A stretch of DNA of 64,000 nt from Thiotrichaceae bacterium (GCA_011391085.1 JAABRD010000007.1:62001-126000), one strand, 5' to 3'. Positions 17,001 to 26,852 are shown, counted from the stretch's first letter. Notes: generated by a model from the letters alone, not told the origin. Numbers and translations: made by a program.

Positions 17001-19073
17001 CGTGGCAATGGCATTGGCTTGTTTAACCACGCCTCGCAAAGTATGTACCATTTCGGTCAAAGCGTGACCTAATTGGTCATCGTAGGACAGGAGATGGACG
17101 GTTATATCGTAATTCCCTGCCGCTATCGAATTGGCTTGGGCAATGGTGCTACGAATGGCTATTTTTAAATTTTGGAAGGAGGAGACGATTTCGGCAATTT
17201 CATTGTCACCCGGATAGTGAATCGTCTCTGCCGTCACTTTGCCTTGCGCAAGCGTTTTCAGGTGGTCATTGACTTGCAACAGGGGGGCAATAAATTGGTG
17301 TACAAAGCGTCTGCTAAAAATCAGGATAAGTAGCCCGAAAACCAGTGCTAACGTACCAATTAGCCATTGCAAGGTATTTAACCTGGCAAAGGCTTCTGCT
17401 TGGTGAATTTCTACCAGCAATGCCCAAGTGTAGTTACCGACGATTAAGGGAGTATAGGCAGATAAGACGACCATACCATCGGCATTGGTGATAATCTGTT
17501 TGCCAGTCTCACCACGTAAAGCTGCCCGGCTACTGTCCGTATCAATGTAACCTTTTTCGGGATGGGCAAAGGAGATTTCCATTGAATGGGTGTCATGTGC
17601 TAAAAAAGAATTGGATCGCATCAACTTATCACTTCCGACCAAGTAAGAATCTCCCGTTTTACCCATCCCTTCGCGTTGTTGCATGATGCTATCCAGGCTA
17701 TTGGAAGCGAGTTGTAACACGACCACCAGTTCGACGTTGCCGTCTCGCATCAAGGGTTGGGCCACAAAAGCGGCTGGGGCGTTTTGACTGGGTGGATAGG
17801 GGGCATAGTCACTGATTTGAAATGTTTTGCTATCTAACACGAGTTGAACGAGGCGACTCAGATGTGAATCGGCATATTTGCCAGTGAGAATATTGGTTCC
17901 ATAGTCGTCTTCATGTTTCACTGTGTAAAAAATTTTACCACTGCCATGTACCAACGAGAGGTCATAGAGTTGGTGTTGAATGGTAAATTTGGTGAAAAAA
18001 TCAGCTTGTTCCCCTGTTAGTTTAGGTGTCAGTATTTCTTCCAAAGACATGGAGGTAATGATGCCCCAATGCAATCCAGGAATTTGCAACGGGCTGTAGG
18101 CACTTAACCTTAGTAATCCATCGGTATCTTCTTGCACCAGGAGTCCAGAATTGCCGGCCAATGCTTCTTCAATGTCTGTACCAGTGACCTCTTGTCCAAT
18201 GGCTTCACGATTTTGCCATTTATAGACTCTGTCACTGCGATAACTGATACGTCCATTGAGTTCGCCGACGAGGTAAGTGCCTTCAGTGCTACCCATGCCT
18301 TCACGGCGTTGGACGATTTTGTTAATGGATTGGGCTGAAATGCCTAATGCTAATACGCCGATAAATTCTTGGTGTAGAAAAATCGGGGTCATTAGAAAAG
18401 CTATATATTGACTGGCTGCGGGGAGGTAGGCGTCAAAATCTTGAAGAGACGGTTTTTTGCGGTCCACGGTCTTTTGAAAACCTTTACCTAACGGGCTGTC
18501 TTTCAAGTCGCCAGTCACTAAATTTTGTCCCAAATCGGTCCCTTGGGCGGCAGTATAGATTATGTCACCGGCGGGCGTGATGAGAAGCAGGTCGTGGTAA
18601 CCTTGTTTGAGTCTATATGAGGCTAACTCTTTACCAAATCTATCCACCGCGGTTTGCCAGGCGGCGCCTTTGATTTTGTGGTTTTCCGCAGTAAAGGCTT
18701 CGGCAAATTGTTCCATTGTTTGTGCAATGAGGTCGCTTTCGGCAACAGCATGAAGGTCGACAAGACGTTCTTGAAAATAACTTTCTAATTGGGCTTTTTT
18801 ACTTTCTTGAACGGATTGTAATTTTTGACGGGCATTTTGCCAGGAAACAGAGACCATTTCTAGCAATATTGACATATTGGCTTGCGTCCTGGAAAAAAAT
18901 CTATTTATCTGTGCCTTCTTAGTTTCTCGCACACTTTCCAAATGACTAAAAGCCTGTTGGTCAATGGCTTGTTGACAACTCCACATTGCTACCCCCCCAA
19001 TAATAATAAAGGGTATGAGGCTGGTAGCCAGTGTAACGATTAAAAGTTGAGTACGGATTTTGAAATTTTTCAT
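14010..19073 (-). CDS. Large membrane hybrid histidine kinase with two Cache sensors, HAMP, GAF and three receivers
   Basis: A 1687-residue receptor. A first membrane helix (about 9-31) precedes a periplasmic part (about 32-565) holding two similar Cache-type units (each ends with QREGMG.TG.YLVG-like segments near 255-270 and 466-480). A second helix (568-588), a HAMP and two HAMP-like repeats (IAxGNYD/N near 650 and 690), GAF (about 735-895), a Gln/Glu-rich coiled coil (895-975), HisKA with His987 in MSHELRTPL, and HATPase follow. The C terminus has three receivers; the middle one reads [10 protein letters not shown] in place of the usual MPxMDG after the Asp. It would sense small extracellular ligands and feed a phosphorelay. 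It lies upstream of two receiver-first kinases on the same strand, separated by a REP block. Confidence 0.92.
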   Translation of the reverse strand: MKNFKIRTQLLIVTLATSLIPFIIIGGVAMWSCQQAIDQQAFSHLESVRETKKAQINRFFSRTQANMSILLEMVSVSWQNARQKLQSVQESKKAQLESYFQERLVDLHAVAESDLIAQTMEQFAEAFTAENHKIKGAAWQTAVDRFGKELASYRLKQGYHDLLLITPAGDIIYTAAQGTDLGQNLVTGDLKDSPLGKGFQKTVDRKKPSLQDFDAYLPAASQYIAFLMTPIFLHQEFIGVLALGISAQSINKIVQRREGMGSTEGTYLVGELNGRISYRSDRVYKWQNREAIGQEVTGTDIEEALAGNSGLLVQEDTDGLLRLSAYSPLQIPGLHWGIITSMSLEEILTPKLTGEQADFFTKFTIQHQLYDLSLVHGSGKIFYTVKHEDDYGTNILTGKYADSHLSRLVQLVLDSKTFQISDYAPYPPSQNAPAAFVAQPLMRDGNVELVVVLQLASNSLDSIMQQREGMGKTGDSYLVGSDKLMRSNSFLAHDTHSMEISFAHPEKGYIDTDSSRAALRGETGKQIITNADGMVVLSAYTPLIVGNYTWALLVEIHQAEAFARLNTLQWLIGTLALVFGLLILIFSRRFVHQFIAPLLQVNDHLKTLAQGKVTAETIHYPGDNEIAEIVSSFQNLKIAIRSTIAQANSIAAGNYDITVHLLSYDDQLGHALTEMVHTLRGVVKQANAIATGNYNEKVKPLSDQDQLGMALSQMTLKLRDMMAQNAQQDWLKTGLMQLSQQISGKQDTVSLAKNIIHFLCTYLSAQVGVFYVVEQPNVAEHSDAAPQTPYLKLLASYAYTWRKNLANRFEFGEGMVGQAALEQQPIIIHQVPSDAIQVQSGLMDTTPRQVVVTPYLFEDAVKGVIELGLFNDVTPLQIEFLNQVLPDIAVAINTAESRTQLQELLQQSQIQTEELQSQAEELQSQQEELRQANEELEEHSRELKQQQHEITETNRVLEQSRQVLENKAKELELASKYKSEFLANMSHELRTPLNSLLILAQILADNKPGNLTDKQVEYARTIHSAGTDLLTLINDILDLSKVEAGKLEVVREALVLKDLLDATEQKFQPVAEQKGLTFTLSADDPHWSPILHTDSQRLKQILNNLLSNALKFTARGVVKLHIGRPLPQEVATLGVDPHQTIAIRVTDSGIGIPKNKQELVFDAFRQADGTTSRRYGGTGLGLSISRQLARLLGGEICLTSEEGKGSTFTLYLPLSKMSQDLKTVAKPTASESSKTVTIATLPIVSESNQVSTPNSLAVTPSNTLEVFKTPNGYSSKPTEVLGATEVIDDRDTLTPSSKTILIIEDDRKFSTILMELTRDKHFKCLLAEDGKMGLQLAETYQPSAIILDIGLPQIDGWSVMEKLKDNPKTRHIPVHFMSASHKDQEAKQMGAIGFLLKPINMAELSEAFKKIEDFLAKTVKHLLIVADDLPHQQKILDLVGNHNIQSVLAPTSQIALDKLHQGTFDCLILDIDVENDTGLHLLEQLYEDPEHFSQIPVILYAERDLTPSEEELLQSCSDHLTVKTVKSPERLLDEATLFLHQLESNLSKEKRTMLHKLHDKEAILAGKKVLLVDDDMRNTFALTTVLEEKNMDVFIAENGQEALNLLKEQPSIDIILMDVMMPEMDGYETMKQIRAQPRFRKLPILALTAKAMKGDKNKCLEAGANDYLAKPIDADKLISLMRVWLYR

Positions 19074-19195
19074 AAATGGATTGATAGAAAATGGAAAATG
19101 GATATGAATAATATCTTGTCATTGGGCTACATATAGTTTATTATTGATTCACTGCCTCTGTCTATTATTCATTATTTGACATCTATTTTCCATAT

Positions 19196-19846
19196 ATGTT
19201 TAAAAAAAATTTTATACCACTACTCTTTTGCATATTCATGGAACCTCAAGTCCAGGCGGCCCCGGTGGAAATGAAACCTTCTTTGAGATTTCAAGAAACC
19301 ATCAAAACTGTAGAGGCACATACCTCAGAGGGGGAAGGGATTGGAATGATGGGCGTCCCCGTGGTGCAACCGCATAAATCATCAATAGAAACGTCTCAAT
19401 CTATCACCACTCAGGGGGAGGGTAAAATTTATCAATTAACAACGGCCAACAATACCATTAGTCTCACCGTCATGGGCCGTCATCAAACCGCAGGCCTGGG
19501 GACAGGAATGGAGGCTGGGCGATTTGTAAAAAAAATGACGGAAATAAGAAAAACTTTTATCCTCACCAGTTTTGAAAACGTTGCCATCTACTTCCACAGT
19601 GCTGAGGTATTGGAAACGCCTAGCCATTATCAATTGATAATGGGTGTCAGTTTCAAAACTCTAATTGGTCAATCATTGGTCATCACGCCTAAGAATTTTA
19701 GTATTGGTAAATTCACGGGGGCAGGCGATTCACAGTTGTTACCTATTGAACCTGACAAAGTGAATGTCGGGGCGTTGATTTACAATCTACCCAAGGTAAA
19801 TGCTGGTTACACGTTGCAAGTACCCGTGGATATGTTTTATGAGTAG
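19196..19846 (+). CDS. Secreted/periplasmic protein of unknown function
   Basis: A 216-residue protein with a short signal peptide (KKNF then a hydrophobic stretch, cleavage probably after VQA near residue 21). The mature part is rich in beta-type sequence (ISLTVMGRHQTAG, FILTSFENVAIYF) with no cysteine pairs and no motif I recognise. It is divergent from the large kinase at 14010-19073, 122 bases apart, so the two may share a control region. No family assigned. Confidence 0.7.
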   Translation: MFKKNFIPLLFCIFMEPQVQAAPVEMKPSLRFQETIKTVEAHTSEGEGIGMMGVPVVQPHKSSIETSQSITTQGEGKIYQLTTANNTISLTVMGRHQTAGLGTGMEAGRFVKKMTEIRKTFILTSFENVAIYFHSAEVLETPSHYQLIMGVSFKTLIGQSLVITPKNFSIGKFTGAGDSQLLPIEPDKVNVGALIYNLPKVNAGYTLQVPVDMFYE

Positions 19847-19854
19847 AGTGTTAG

Positions 19855-20050
19855 TAGAACCTGAGATCAGTCAATGCGGGATTAGAGGCGGAAGCCGGGA
19901 ATCATGGTGGGGTGCGTCCCACGTATTTTATTAGGAGGCCGCACCGTGCTTAGCTGGTGGACGCATCCTACCCATTGGGCTTAACTTAATGGCATGGAGG
20001 CGTAAGCCGTAAGTCCGCCGTTCTCTTAATTTCTTCGCTACTTCAATTCC
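19855..20050. repeat. Degenerate REP-like intergenic repeat
   Basis: Between two same-strand genes there is no open frame but several pieces of repeats: GGGTGCGTCCCACG and GTGGACGCATCCTACCC form an imperfect inverted pair, and CTTAACTTAATGGCAT with GAGGCG-type units matches the arms of the REP family seen at 21852-22317. The block appears worn compared with the others. Confidence 0.55.
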
Positions 20051-20115
20051 TTAACTGAATGACATTGTTGCTAAAGCCTCTTTCATTCTCCATTGACTCA
20101 TTTTTCATCATTCTT

Positions 20116-21783
20116 ATGAACTTTCATACCCTCTTCATTTTATTCAGTTTTCTATTCTCTGCTGCCAGTTATGCAGCCGACGGGAGTTTAATTCTTTCCA
20201 CCGACCCCAAAACCGCGAATATCTATGTTGACGGTCTCCTCCGTGCCAATATCACCCCTATCACTCTCAAACTACCGGCTGGCAGACACCTGGTTGAAAT
20301 AAAACACGCAGGTAAGCAACCTGAAAGTTTAGACCTGTTCATCAAGGACGGCGAGAGGGAGATAGAACAAGTCACATTGCTGGATTTACCCCCTTCTCGT
20401 TCCTCTGAGGTAACGGAAATCAATATCTTAAAAATTCTCAATCCGTTGCGCGGTTATCTGGAAACCACTTCGGAATTTACCGGCCGTCGTCAGCAACTAC
20501 TAAACGGCTTCAATCAACGTGTGCGCAAACGTGACACCTCTTATCAGGCTGGGATAGCGATTCTCGATAAGGAACATTATGACCCCGTCAGCGGCATGTT
20601 GCCTGTTACCATTCAACGGACCGAATGGACTAGGCAATTTACTTTCCCTGAACGAGGTAGCATTGCCATTCTATCAGAAGATGCCAAGCCATTATGGGAA
20701 GAAGGGCTGGAAAAGCCGGTATATTTGTATTTTGAACTGTCAAAAAATGAAACGGTGGTCAGTCAAGTCGTTTTGGTAGGCAACCAAAGAGAATGGGTGA
20801 TAGGAGAAATCTCTGGTTATTTGCCCATACTCGGTGCAGACGAATTGGCCAACTTGATGACGCTATGGATGGAAAAGTATCATACCCACTATCCCAACGT
20901 ACAATTTCAACTCTTGTTAGAAAACACCGCCACCGTGCCTACCACTTTCATTGATGGTAATAACCGGGTTGCCTGGCTTCCACGAAAAATGACCGCCGCG
21001 GAACTTAAACAATTTACCGATAAATATGGTTATCCGCCGTTGGAACTGCGCGTGGCAATGGAAGTGTTAGCCATTTATGTTCAAGAACATAACCCAGTGA
21101 AAGGATTAACGCTACCTCAACTCGATGCGATGTTCTCCGCGACTAGGAAATGTGGAGTTCCAGACGACATTCAAATGTGGGGGCAACTGGAATTTGACAC
21201 CAATTGGATCAAAGAGACGCTGAAAAACTTGGTACATAATTTGAAAAGTCGCTTAGGATTGGGAAACAGTGAAAATGAGGCAGAGGGAGGACCACCGCCC
21301 ATTGACTGGAACACTCTCCCCATTCAACTGGTTGGGCGACCTTCTACAACCAGTGCGTATCATTTTTTTCGGCAACAAGCCTTATGTGGGGGAGAATTTA
21401 AGAAGAGTGTCAAGCAACCGGCCGAAGAGTTTGAGGAGATGATTAAATTCGTCAGTGATTCCCCCGGCCATATTGGTTTTTCAACCGTGACGACAGCAGG
21501 CTTGGCAGGAGTGCGAACCGTATCCATACACAATGATGCGGCAGGCTGGTTTTCATCTAGTTTAGTAGAACCCACGGCAGACCATGCGATGGCAGGAGAT
21601 TACCCATTGACACGGTTTGTGTGGATGTACGTCAATCAATCCCCTGAAAAACCGTTACCTACGGTCTTCCAAAAATTGATTAGGTTCATTTTTTCCGAAG
21701 ATGGACAGAAGATAGCCAAACAGCAGGAGTTGACGCCATTGACGATAGATTTTATGGCAGAGGAGTTGGAGAAACTGAAATAG
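20116..21783 (+). CDS. Secreted PEGA-domain protein fused to a PstS-like substrate-binding domain
   Basis: The ATG at 20116 is preferred over 20059 because it begins a proper signal peptide (MNFHTLFILFSFLFSAASYA). The mature protein (about 535 residues) starts with a PEGA domain (GSLILSTDPKTANIYVDG ... LPAGRHLVEI), then a middle region of unknown type, then a type 2 periplasmic binding domain like PstS: NPVKGLTLPQLDAMFS, GRPSTTSAYHFFR, GHIGFSTV and YPLTRFVWMYVNQSPEKP. Phosphate or another oxyanion would be the expected ligand, but no pst transporter genes are near. A cell-wall-bound ligand sensor working with nearby kinases is possible. The PEGA plus PstS-like fusion is uncommon to my knowledge. 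Confidence 0.82.
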   Translation: MNFHTLFILFSFLFSAASYAADGSLILSTDPKTANIYVDGLLRANITPITLKLPAGRHLVEIKHAGKQPESLDLFIKDGEREIEQVTLLDLPPSRSSEVTEINILKILNPLRGYLETTSEFTGRRQQLLNGFNQRVRKRDTSYQAGIAILDKEHYDPVSGMLPVTIQRTEWTRQFTFPERGSIAILSEDAKPLWEEGLEKPVYLYFELSKNETVVSQVVLVGNQREWVIGEISGYLPILGADELANLMTLWMEKYHTHYPNVQFQLLLENTATVPTTFIDGNNRVAWLPRKMTAAELKQFTDKYGYPPLELRVAMEVLAIYVQEHNPVKGLTLPQLDAMFSATRKCGVPDDIQMWGQLEFDTNWIKETLKNLVHNLKSRLGLGNSENEAEGGPPPIDWNTLPIQLVGRPSTTSAYHFFRQQALCGGEFKKSVKQPAEEFEEMIKFVSDSPGHIGFSTVTTAGLAGVRTVSIHNDAAGWFSSSLVEPTADHAMAGDYPLTRFVWMYVNQSPEKPLPTVFQKLIRFIFSEDGQKIAKQQELTPLTIDFMAEELEKLK

Positions 21784-21851
21784 AGAGGATACCTGGAGTC
21801 ACTCCAGGTATGGTAATATTCATTCAAACTGGTACGATTAAGTCAAACTCC

Positions 21852-22317
21852 CACGAGGGTGTGGAGGCTTTAACTGCAATGCCATTCAGTTAATAAATAC
21901 CCCCGAAATTAACCGACAGGTGGACTAGAGGCTTCAGCCGCAATGCCATTAAGTTAAGGTACGCTGGAGTGGAGGCTTTAGCCGGCCTTCGGTAGGCGCC
22001 CCGCAATTTCAGTGGGGGGCGATGCCTACTGCCGGCCAGCTAAAGCCTCAATGCCATTAAGTTAAGGTACGCTGGAGTGGAGGCTTTAGCCGGCTGGCCG
22101 TAGGCACCCCGCAATTTTAGTGGGGGGTGATGCCCACGGCCGGCCGGCTAAAGCCTCCACTCCACCGGAATTTTTCTTAACTTAATGGCATTGCGGCTAA
22201 AGCCTCCACTCCAACGGGGGTTCCCTTAACTTAATGGCAGTGAGGCTTCAGTCGGAGGGGGACGGAACAGAATTGAAATCACGGGCTTGCCCACCGGCTA
22301 AAGCCTCTAGTCCACCG
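21852..22317. repeat. Large compound REP-like block between convergent genes
   Basis: This gene-free stretch of about 570 bases is made almost wholly of repeats. It has multiple copies of AACTTAATGGCATTG in both directions, TGGAGTGGAGGCTTTAGCCGG units, two near-copies of a palindrome with CCCCGCAATTT and AGTGGGGGG centres, and a right end with GGGCTTGCCCACCGGC. The copies are arranged as nested inverted repeats and could fold into cruciforms. No protein or RNA gene is visible. Confidence 0.8.
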
Positions 22318-22350
22318 CTACTGAGTTTCTTTAGTTTGCCCCAATTTTGT

Positions 22351-22992
22351 TCAAGGTTGCAACAACCCTTCTCGGATCGCTAACCGAGTCAATTCAGCCG
22401 CATTGGAGGCATTCAGTTTATTTTTTATGCTAGTATAGTGATGACCTACGGTTTTCGGACTCAAATTCAGCGTTTCAGCAATTTCATTCACCGTTTTTCC
22501 CTCTGCTAACAGTAAAAAAATTTCAAACTCGCGAGGGGAGAGTCCTGCAAAAACGCTATTACAGCCTTCTTTGCGGTCTTTGATGAGAAATTGTTGCATC
22601 TCTTGACCAATGAAGGGTTTGCCCAAGGCCACTTGGCGCACCGCTTCTATCATCACTTTGGCCGCACTGCGTTTGGTAATATAGCCCAGCACCCCTTCTT
22701 CAATGGCCCGTTCTAAAAAGATGTCACTCTCATGGACGCTAAATACTAGAATTTTTGCTTGTTTCTCGTAACTCTTGATTTTTCTAATCGCTTCCAAACC
22801 TCCCATCCCTGGCATCGATAAATCCATGATGATGACATCAGGTTGGCATTCCCGAAAGATTTGGTAAGCCTCTTCTCCGCTGGTAGCTTCGGCGACTACC
22901 TGAATATCCCCGGTACTTTCTAACAGGCGATGATAACCCGCCCGGACCACTTCATGGTCATCTACTAATAACACTCGTATAGTCATTGCCAT
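22351..22992 (-). CDS. NarL/LuxR-type response regulator
   Basis: A 213-residue two-domain regulator: an N-terminal receiver (phosphorylation site Asp57 in IIMDLSMPGMGG; Thr/Lys switch residues visible in VFSVHES and ITKRSA) and a C-terminal LuxR helix-turn-helix (about 148-205, LSPREFEIFLLLAEGKTVNEIA then SPKTVGHHYTSIKNKL). It resembles UvrY/GacA-type proteins in size and linker, but target genes cannot be read from the window. It lies 13 bases downstream of a HisKA_3 sensor kinase on the same strand, the usual operon pairing. ATG 22986 (two codons in) is an equally good start. Confidence 0.93.
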   Translation of the reverse strand: MAMTIRVLLVDDHEVVRAGYHRLLESTGDIQVVAEATSGEEAYQIFRECQPDVIIMDLSMPGMGGLEAIRKIKSYEKQAKILVFSVHESDIFLERAIEEGVLGYITKRSAAKVMIEAVRQVALGKPFIGQEMQQFLIKDRKEGCNSVFAGLSPREFEIFLLLAEGKTVNEIAETLNLSPKTVGHHYTSIKNKLNASNAAELTRLAIREGLLQP

Positions 22993-23005
22993 TTCCTATA
23001 TTTTA

Positions 23006-25132
23006 TTAAAATTCTCCAGTAAGAGGAATAGTTAAGGTCAATTTAACACCTTGACCTGGGGTACTGTTTAAAAGTAACCGACCATTCAACGCCTGGACCC
23101 GTTCCCGTATTCCTATCAATCCCAACCCTCGTTTCGGTTGGGCAAGGTTCATTCCTTGACCATTGTCTTGCACGTCCAAAGTCAGTAATTGAGTCCCTGA
23201 ATCCATTCCTAAACAAATCGTGACTTGTGACGCATTGGCATATTTGGCGACATTGGTGAGACACTCTTGTAAGATACGATAAATGGTTATATTGACCGTT
23301 TCCCCTAAGTTGTGCAATTCTCCCTGAGTCGTCAAGACACAACGGGTTTCTGGGTGACGAGACTGCCAAGTTCTCACCATGTCTTGTAAAATCTCGATGA
23401 GTCCCAGTTCATCTAGTCCACTGGGTCGCAGTTGACGCATCAAGGTATGCACCACGTCATAGACATGCGATGATACCGTCAGAATGGCATTGGCACTCAA
23501 ACAAATCTTTGCCGCTTGATTTTCTCCAGAGGTGCCATTGGCCAATTCCACAATGGTTTCGGCATCCGCTTGAATCGCGGTAATACATTGTCCAAACTCG
23601 TCGTGCAATTCACGCGCCAAATACCGTCTCTCTTCTTCTTGAATGGCCAGCGAACGGTAAATTAGGAAACGATTCTCTTCCAACAGTCGCAAGGTTTCCG
23701 CCTGGGCCAGTTTGGGTTCTGTAATATCTTGCAACGTACATATCAAGTGGGTAATCTCCCCATTTTTATCCCTCAACAATTCCCCTTGCGTCTGAATAAA
23801 GCGTTCCGTGCCGTCTTGGCGCACTATACGATGTTCTATGCGAAAGGGTTGATACTCTCTCACAACCTTACCAATCGCCGCGGCCACTAGATGACGGTCT
23901 TCGGGATGTATCACAGTTAAGAAAAATTCATAATTGGGTGTGCAACTTTGGGACGTTAATCCAAAGATTCGATAGGTTTCATCAGAACATTCAAATTCGT
24001 TGGTAAAAATATTCCAATCCCAATTGCCAACTTGGGCAATCCGTTGCGCTTCGGCCAAACTGGCTTCGCGGTGCCGCAATTTGATATGCGATGCCTGAAG
24101 GGCTTTCAACATTTCATTAATGGCCCTCGCTAATTGGGCTAATTCGTCGTGTCCCGTGACAGTCACCGTCAAAAAATCGTCAGTGGTACGAATATGTTTC
24201 ACTTCGTCACTTAACGCCGCTAATCGGGCCAACACGAGTCGTTCAAAGAGTCCTAAAATGACCAATGAGAATCCCAATGCCAACGCCAAAACCGTGCCGC
24301 TGAGGGTCCATAAACTGGTTAATCCGTGGTGATAAATATCCCTGGTCATTTTGACTCGTAACAAGGCGACTGGGTGTTGATAGACATCTTTGATGAGAAC
24401 GTAACCTGCGATGCTATTGTCTCCTAGCACTTGAACGACACTGCGTTGTTTCAACAGCCGTTGTTGGGCAGTGACAAAATCTTCGGGTAATTGACTCTTA
24501 TGGTCAATGGGTTGAATGGATAAATTCAACATGGTGAAACGACTTAATTTTTTGATTTTGGGTTTGTCTAGGTAGCGTCCCATGATTAAGGTCCCACGAC
24601 TGGGTCCTTGTTCTTGACTGGTTAAGATGGGACGACTCGCAATTAACATCAGGGAATCGGTGAGTAATAAGAAGCCTCCCAGTTGTCCTTGATTGCTATC
24701 ATTATAAGTGAACACCGGGTTACGTTCAAAATGAGTGCGGTAAGCCGCAGATAACGGTGTCAGTGTCGCAGTGATTAAATTATAGCTTTTACCAAATACC
24801 AGTTGACCTTTGCGGTCTAACAAAATGACTAAATTCAGATTGAGGTCGCTAAAGGTATTTTCTGGGAAGTTTGACTGTATATATTGTTCATTACGGTTTT
24901 GCATATATTGGTAGGTGTCATCCCATCTGGAGTAGTCGCCAGCTTGCACATAGAGATTATAGACTTCTTCTGTCAAGGCATTGACCAATAAGGTTATATC
25001 TTTTTCGACACTTTGGTTTTCTAATTCGCTAAAGTCTTTGAGTAACAGATTGGAAGAGACCATCAATAACAGGATTAACAGTCCTGTCAGGGCCGTGCCT
25101 ACCATGAGAAAGGTTTGTTGTCGAAGCGTCAT
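23006..25132 (-). CDS. Membrane sensor kinase, CHASE4-HAMP-PAS-HisKA_3-HATPase
   Basis: A 708-residue sensor. One membrane helix (about 8-30) is followed by an extracytoplasmic CHASE4-like domain (about 35-265, with DYSRWDDTYQYM). A second helix (272-296), HAMP (297-350), a PAS domain (about 360-480, WDWNIFTNEFECSDE and HRIVRQDGTERFI), the HisKA_3 dimerisation domain with His510 in ARELHDEFGQ, and HATPase (about 600-705, N box ECLTNVAKYANA, G box DNGQGM) come next. It should phosphorylate the NarL-type regulator encoded just downstream. The upstream 180 bases hold tandem GGATAGT-type repeats rather than a recognisable promoter. Confidence 0.93.
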   Translation of the reverse strand: MTLRQQTFLMVGTALTGLLILLLMVSSNLLLKDFSELENQSVEKDITLLVNALTEEVYNLYVQAGDYSRWDDTYQYMQNRNEQYIQSNFPENTFSDLNLNLVILLDRKGQLVFGKSYNLITATLTPLSAAYRTHFERNPVFTYNDSNQGQLGGFLLLTDSLMLIASRPILTSQEQGPSRGTLIMGRYLDKPKIKKLSRFTMLNLSIQPIDHKSQLPEDFVTAQQRLLKQRSVVQVLGDNSIAGYVLIKDVYQHPVALLRVKMTRDIYHHGLTSLWTLSGTVLALALGFSLVILGLFERLVLARLAALSDEVKHIRTTDDFLTVTVTGHDELAQLARAINEMLKALQASHIKLRHREASLAEAQRIAQVGNWDWNIFTNEFECSDETYRIFGLTSQSCTPNYEFFLTVIHPEDRHLVAAAIGKVVREYQPFRIEHRIVRQDGTERFIQTQGELLRDKNGEITHLICTLQDITEPKLAQAETLRLLEENRFLIYRSLAIQEEERRYLARELHDEFGQCITAIQADAETIVELANGTSGENQAAKICLSANAILTVSSHVYDVVHTLMRQLRPSGLDELGLIEILQDMVRTWQSRHPETRCVLTTQGELHNLGETVNITIYRILQECLTNVAKYANASQVTICLGMDSGTQLLTLDVQDNGQGMNLAQPKRGLGLIGIRERVQALNGRLLLNSTPGQGVKLTLTIPLTGEF

Positions 25133-25139
25133 GTTTTTT

Positions 25140-25205
25140 TAGTGGATAGTGGTTTTAGTGGATAGTGGATAGTAGATAATGGATAATGGATAGTGGATAG
25201 TGGAT
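25140..25205. repeat. 7-bp tandem repeat (GGATAGT family)
   Basis: Imperfect tandem copies of TGGATAGTGGATAGT with variants GGATAAT and AGATAAT lie between the divergent kinase and prenyltransferase genes. The same 7-bp word in the other direction (CCACTAT) occurs inside the hydrolase gene at 43854-43881 and at 60163-60182. Confidence 0.8.
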
Positions 25206-25206
25206 A

Positions 25207-25290
25207 TAAGAATTATTGCGCACTCTCTGGAACGCAATAAGAATTATTGCGCACCCTCTGGAACGCAATAAGAATTATTGCGCTTTGTTC
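25207..25290. repeat. Three 31-bp direct repeats with the CAATAAGAATTATTG palindrome
   Basis: The palindrome core TAAGAATTATTGCGC begins at 25207, 25238 and 25269, a period of exactly 31 bases, with the linker CCTCTGGAACG between cores. The block lies directly before the prenyltransferase start and may have displaced its original promoter region. Confidence 0.8.
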
Positions 25291-25317
25291 GTCGTGTTTC
25301 AAACCCAGTTAAACCCA

Positions 25318-26226
25318 ATGCCCTATAAAAAAATCACTTCGTGGTTAATGGCCACTCGTCCTCAATTTTTTACCGTCATTATTTTACCTATCTTGTTAGG
25401 CACTGCCATTGCGTGGCACTCACAGCAGGTCTTTTTTCCTCTCTATTTGAGTCTCTCTTTACTGGCAGGTATCTTTACTCACGCCGGTATTAATGTCCTC
25501 AATGACTATTTTGATCATCTCAATGGTGCAGATGACTTGAATCTCTCTCCCCTCACTCCCTTTGCGGGTGGGAGTCGCTTTATTCAAAACGGTATCTTAA
25601 CCGCTTTTGAAACTTACCGGCTGGGACAATTCTTACTGTTTCTAGCCATTATTCTCGGCTTGATTCTCGTTTGGGCACGCGGCTTGACTCTCCTCTGGAT
25701 AGGTATGGTAGGCGTCTTCTCAGGATATTTCTATTCTGCACCGCCGTTATCCTTAAATAGTCGCGGCTGGGGTGAACTGTTAGTCGGTTTGAATTTTGGA
25801 ATATTGGCCGTGTTAGGGGCTTACTTTGTTCAAACTCAAACGCTGAGTTTAACTGCCCTTATCGCTTCCTTGCCTTTGGCTGGTCTGGTGGCGGCTATTT
25901 TGTATATCAATGAATTTCCAGATTATGGTGCCGATCAACAAGCTGCTAAAAAGACTTTGGTGGTTCGTTTAGGTCCCTCAACTGCCCGGGGTCTATATAT
26001 CACCCTTATCATCTGGAGTTTTCTGTGCATCCTCTTGGGTGTTCTCCTTCACCACTTACCTCTGTTCAGTTTGGCCAGTCTCCTAACGGTGCCCCTTGGA
26101 ATACTGGCCATTCAAACCTTGTATGCCAATTATGACCAACCGTTAGCATTGGTGCCTGCCATAAAAAATACGATTCTGTTGCATACCTCTGTCAGTCTCG
26201 TCTTAATTTTGGCATTTGTTTTTTAG
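25318..26226 (+). CDS. UbiA/MenA-family membrane prenyltransferase
   Basis: A 302-residue integral membrane protein with about eight helices. It shows the first Asp-rich motif NDYFDHLNGADD and the second motif FPDYGADQQAAKKTL, which bind Mg2+-prenyl diphosphate in the UbiA superfamily. The layout and the NDYF motif are closest to MenA (1,4-dihydroxy-2-naphthoate octaprenyltransferase), implying quinone synthesis, but other substrates are possible and no men gene is near. I chose ATG 25318 because the frame upstream is made of the 31-bp repeats. Downstream at 26230-26285 is a palindrome of the common CCCTCACCCCC type. Confidence 0.85.
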   Translation: MPYKKITSWLMATRPQFFTVIILPILLGTAIAWHSQQVFFPLYLSLSLLAGIFTHAGINVLNDYFDHLNGADDLNLSPLTPFAGGSRFIQNGILTAFETYRLGQFLLFLAIILGLILVWARGLTLLWIGMVGVFSGYFYSAPPLSLNSRGWGELLVGLNFGILAVLGAYFVQTQTLSLTALIASLPLAGLVAAILYINEFPDYGADQQAAKKTLVVRLGPSTARGLYITLIIWSFLCILLGVLLHHLPLFSLASLLTVPLGILAIQTLYANYDQPLALVPAIKNTILLHTSVSLVLILAFVF

Positions 26227-26227
26227 C

Positions 26228-26284
26228 CTGTTGCCCTCACCCCCAGCCCCTCTCCCAGAAGGAGAGTGGCCGGGAGTGAGGTAA
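26228..26284. repeat. CCCTCACCCC-type palindromic repeat
   Basis: GCCCTCACCCCCAGCCCC and its degenerate complement GGCCGGGAGTGAGG flank TCTCCCAGAAGGAGAG. The same repeat, better preserved, is at 44595-44692. It sits between convergent genes where a bidirectional terminator would be expected. Confidence 0.7.
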
Positions 26285-26321
26285 CATGAATATCACCCAC
26301 ATTGCATCACTATCTGCGAAT

Positions 26322-26852
26322 TTACGATTCCAATAACCGTGGCATCAATTCTACAAAGTTACAAGGACGAGTTCGGGCATCTAATTGCACTTGCAAAATC
26401 CTATCCCAAGCGGTTTTACATGCCCCCGAGGAACCGGGCAGACAGAAAATATAGGTGCCATTGGCAACGCCACCAATGGCGCGAGATTGCAACGTGGATG
26501 TTTTAATCTCCTCATAAGAGAGAAAGCGAAACAGTTCGCCAAAGCCTTCCAACGGCTTATCCAACAGGGGTTGAACCGCTTCGGGAGTGCTATCGCGACC
26601 CGTCACACCAGTCCCGCCGGTGGTGATGACGACCTGTATTTTGGCATCTGCAATCCATTTTGACACGATAGCACGAATTTGGTAAATGTTGTCTGGAACA
26701 ATCCGTTTTTCTGCCAATCGATGCCCCGCCGTGGTCAAGCGTTCCACCAACAGTTTGCCAGACGAATCATTCTCTTCTGTGCGGGTGTCGGAAACGGTGA
26801 GAATGGCAATGTTTAAGGGAAGAAAATCTTTAGGTTGATGAGAAGAAGACAT
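26322..26852 (-). CDS. moaB: Molybdenum cofactor biosynthesis protein MoaB
   Basis: A 176-residue MoaB/MogA-type protein. The start LNIAILTVSDTRTEENDSSG and the nucleotide/molybdopterin-binding loop TTGGTGVTGRDSTPEAV are diagnostic, and the C-terminal LPGSSGACKTAWD completes the fold. It acts in the adenylylation step of molybdenum cofactor synthesis. The usual partners (moaA, moeA) are not in the window. Two GTCCAAAAC palindromes separate it from the upstream kinase, so it is probably transcribed on its own. Confidence 0.94.
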   Translation of the reverse strand: MSSSHQPKDFLPLNIAILTVSDTRTEENDSSGKLLVERLTTAGHRLAEKRIVPDNIYQIRAIVSKWIADAKIQVVITTGGTGVTGRDSTPEAVQPLLDKPLEGFGELFRFLSYEEIKTSTLQSRAIGGVANGTYIFCLPGSSGACKTAWDRILQVQLDARTRPCNFVELMPRLLES

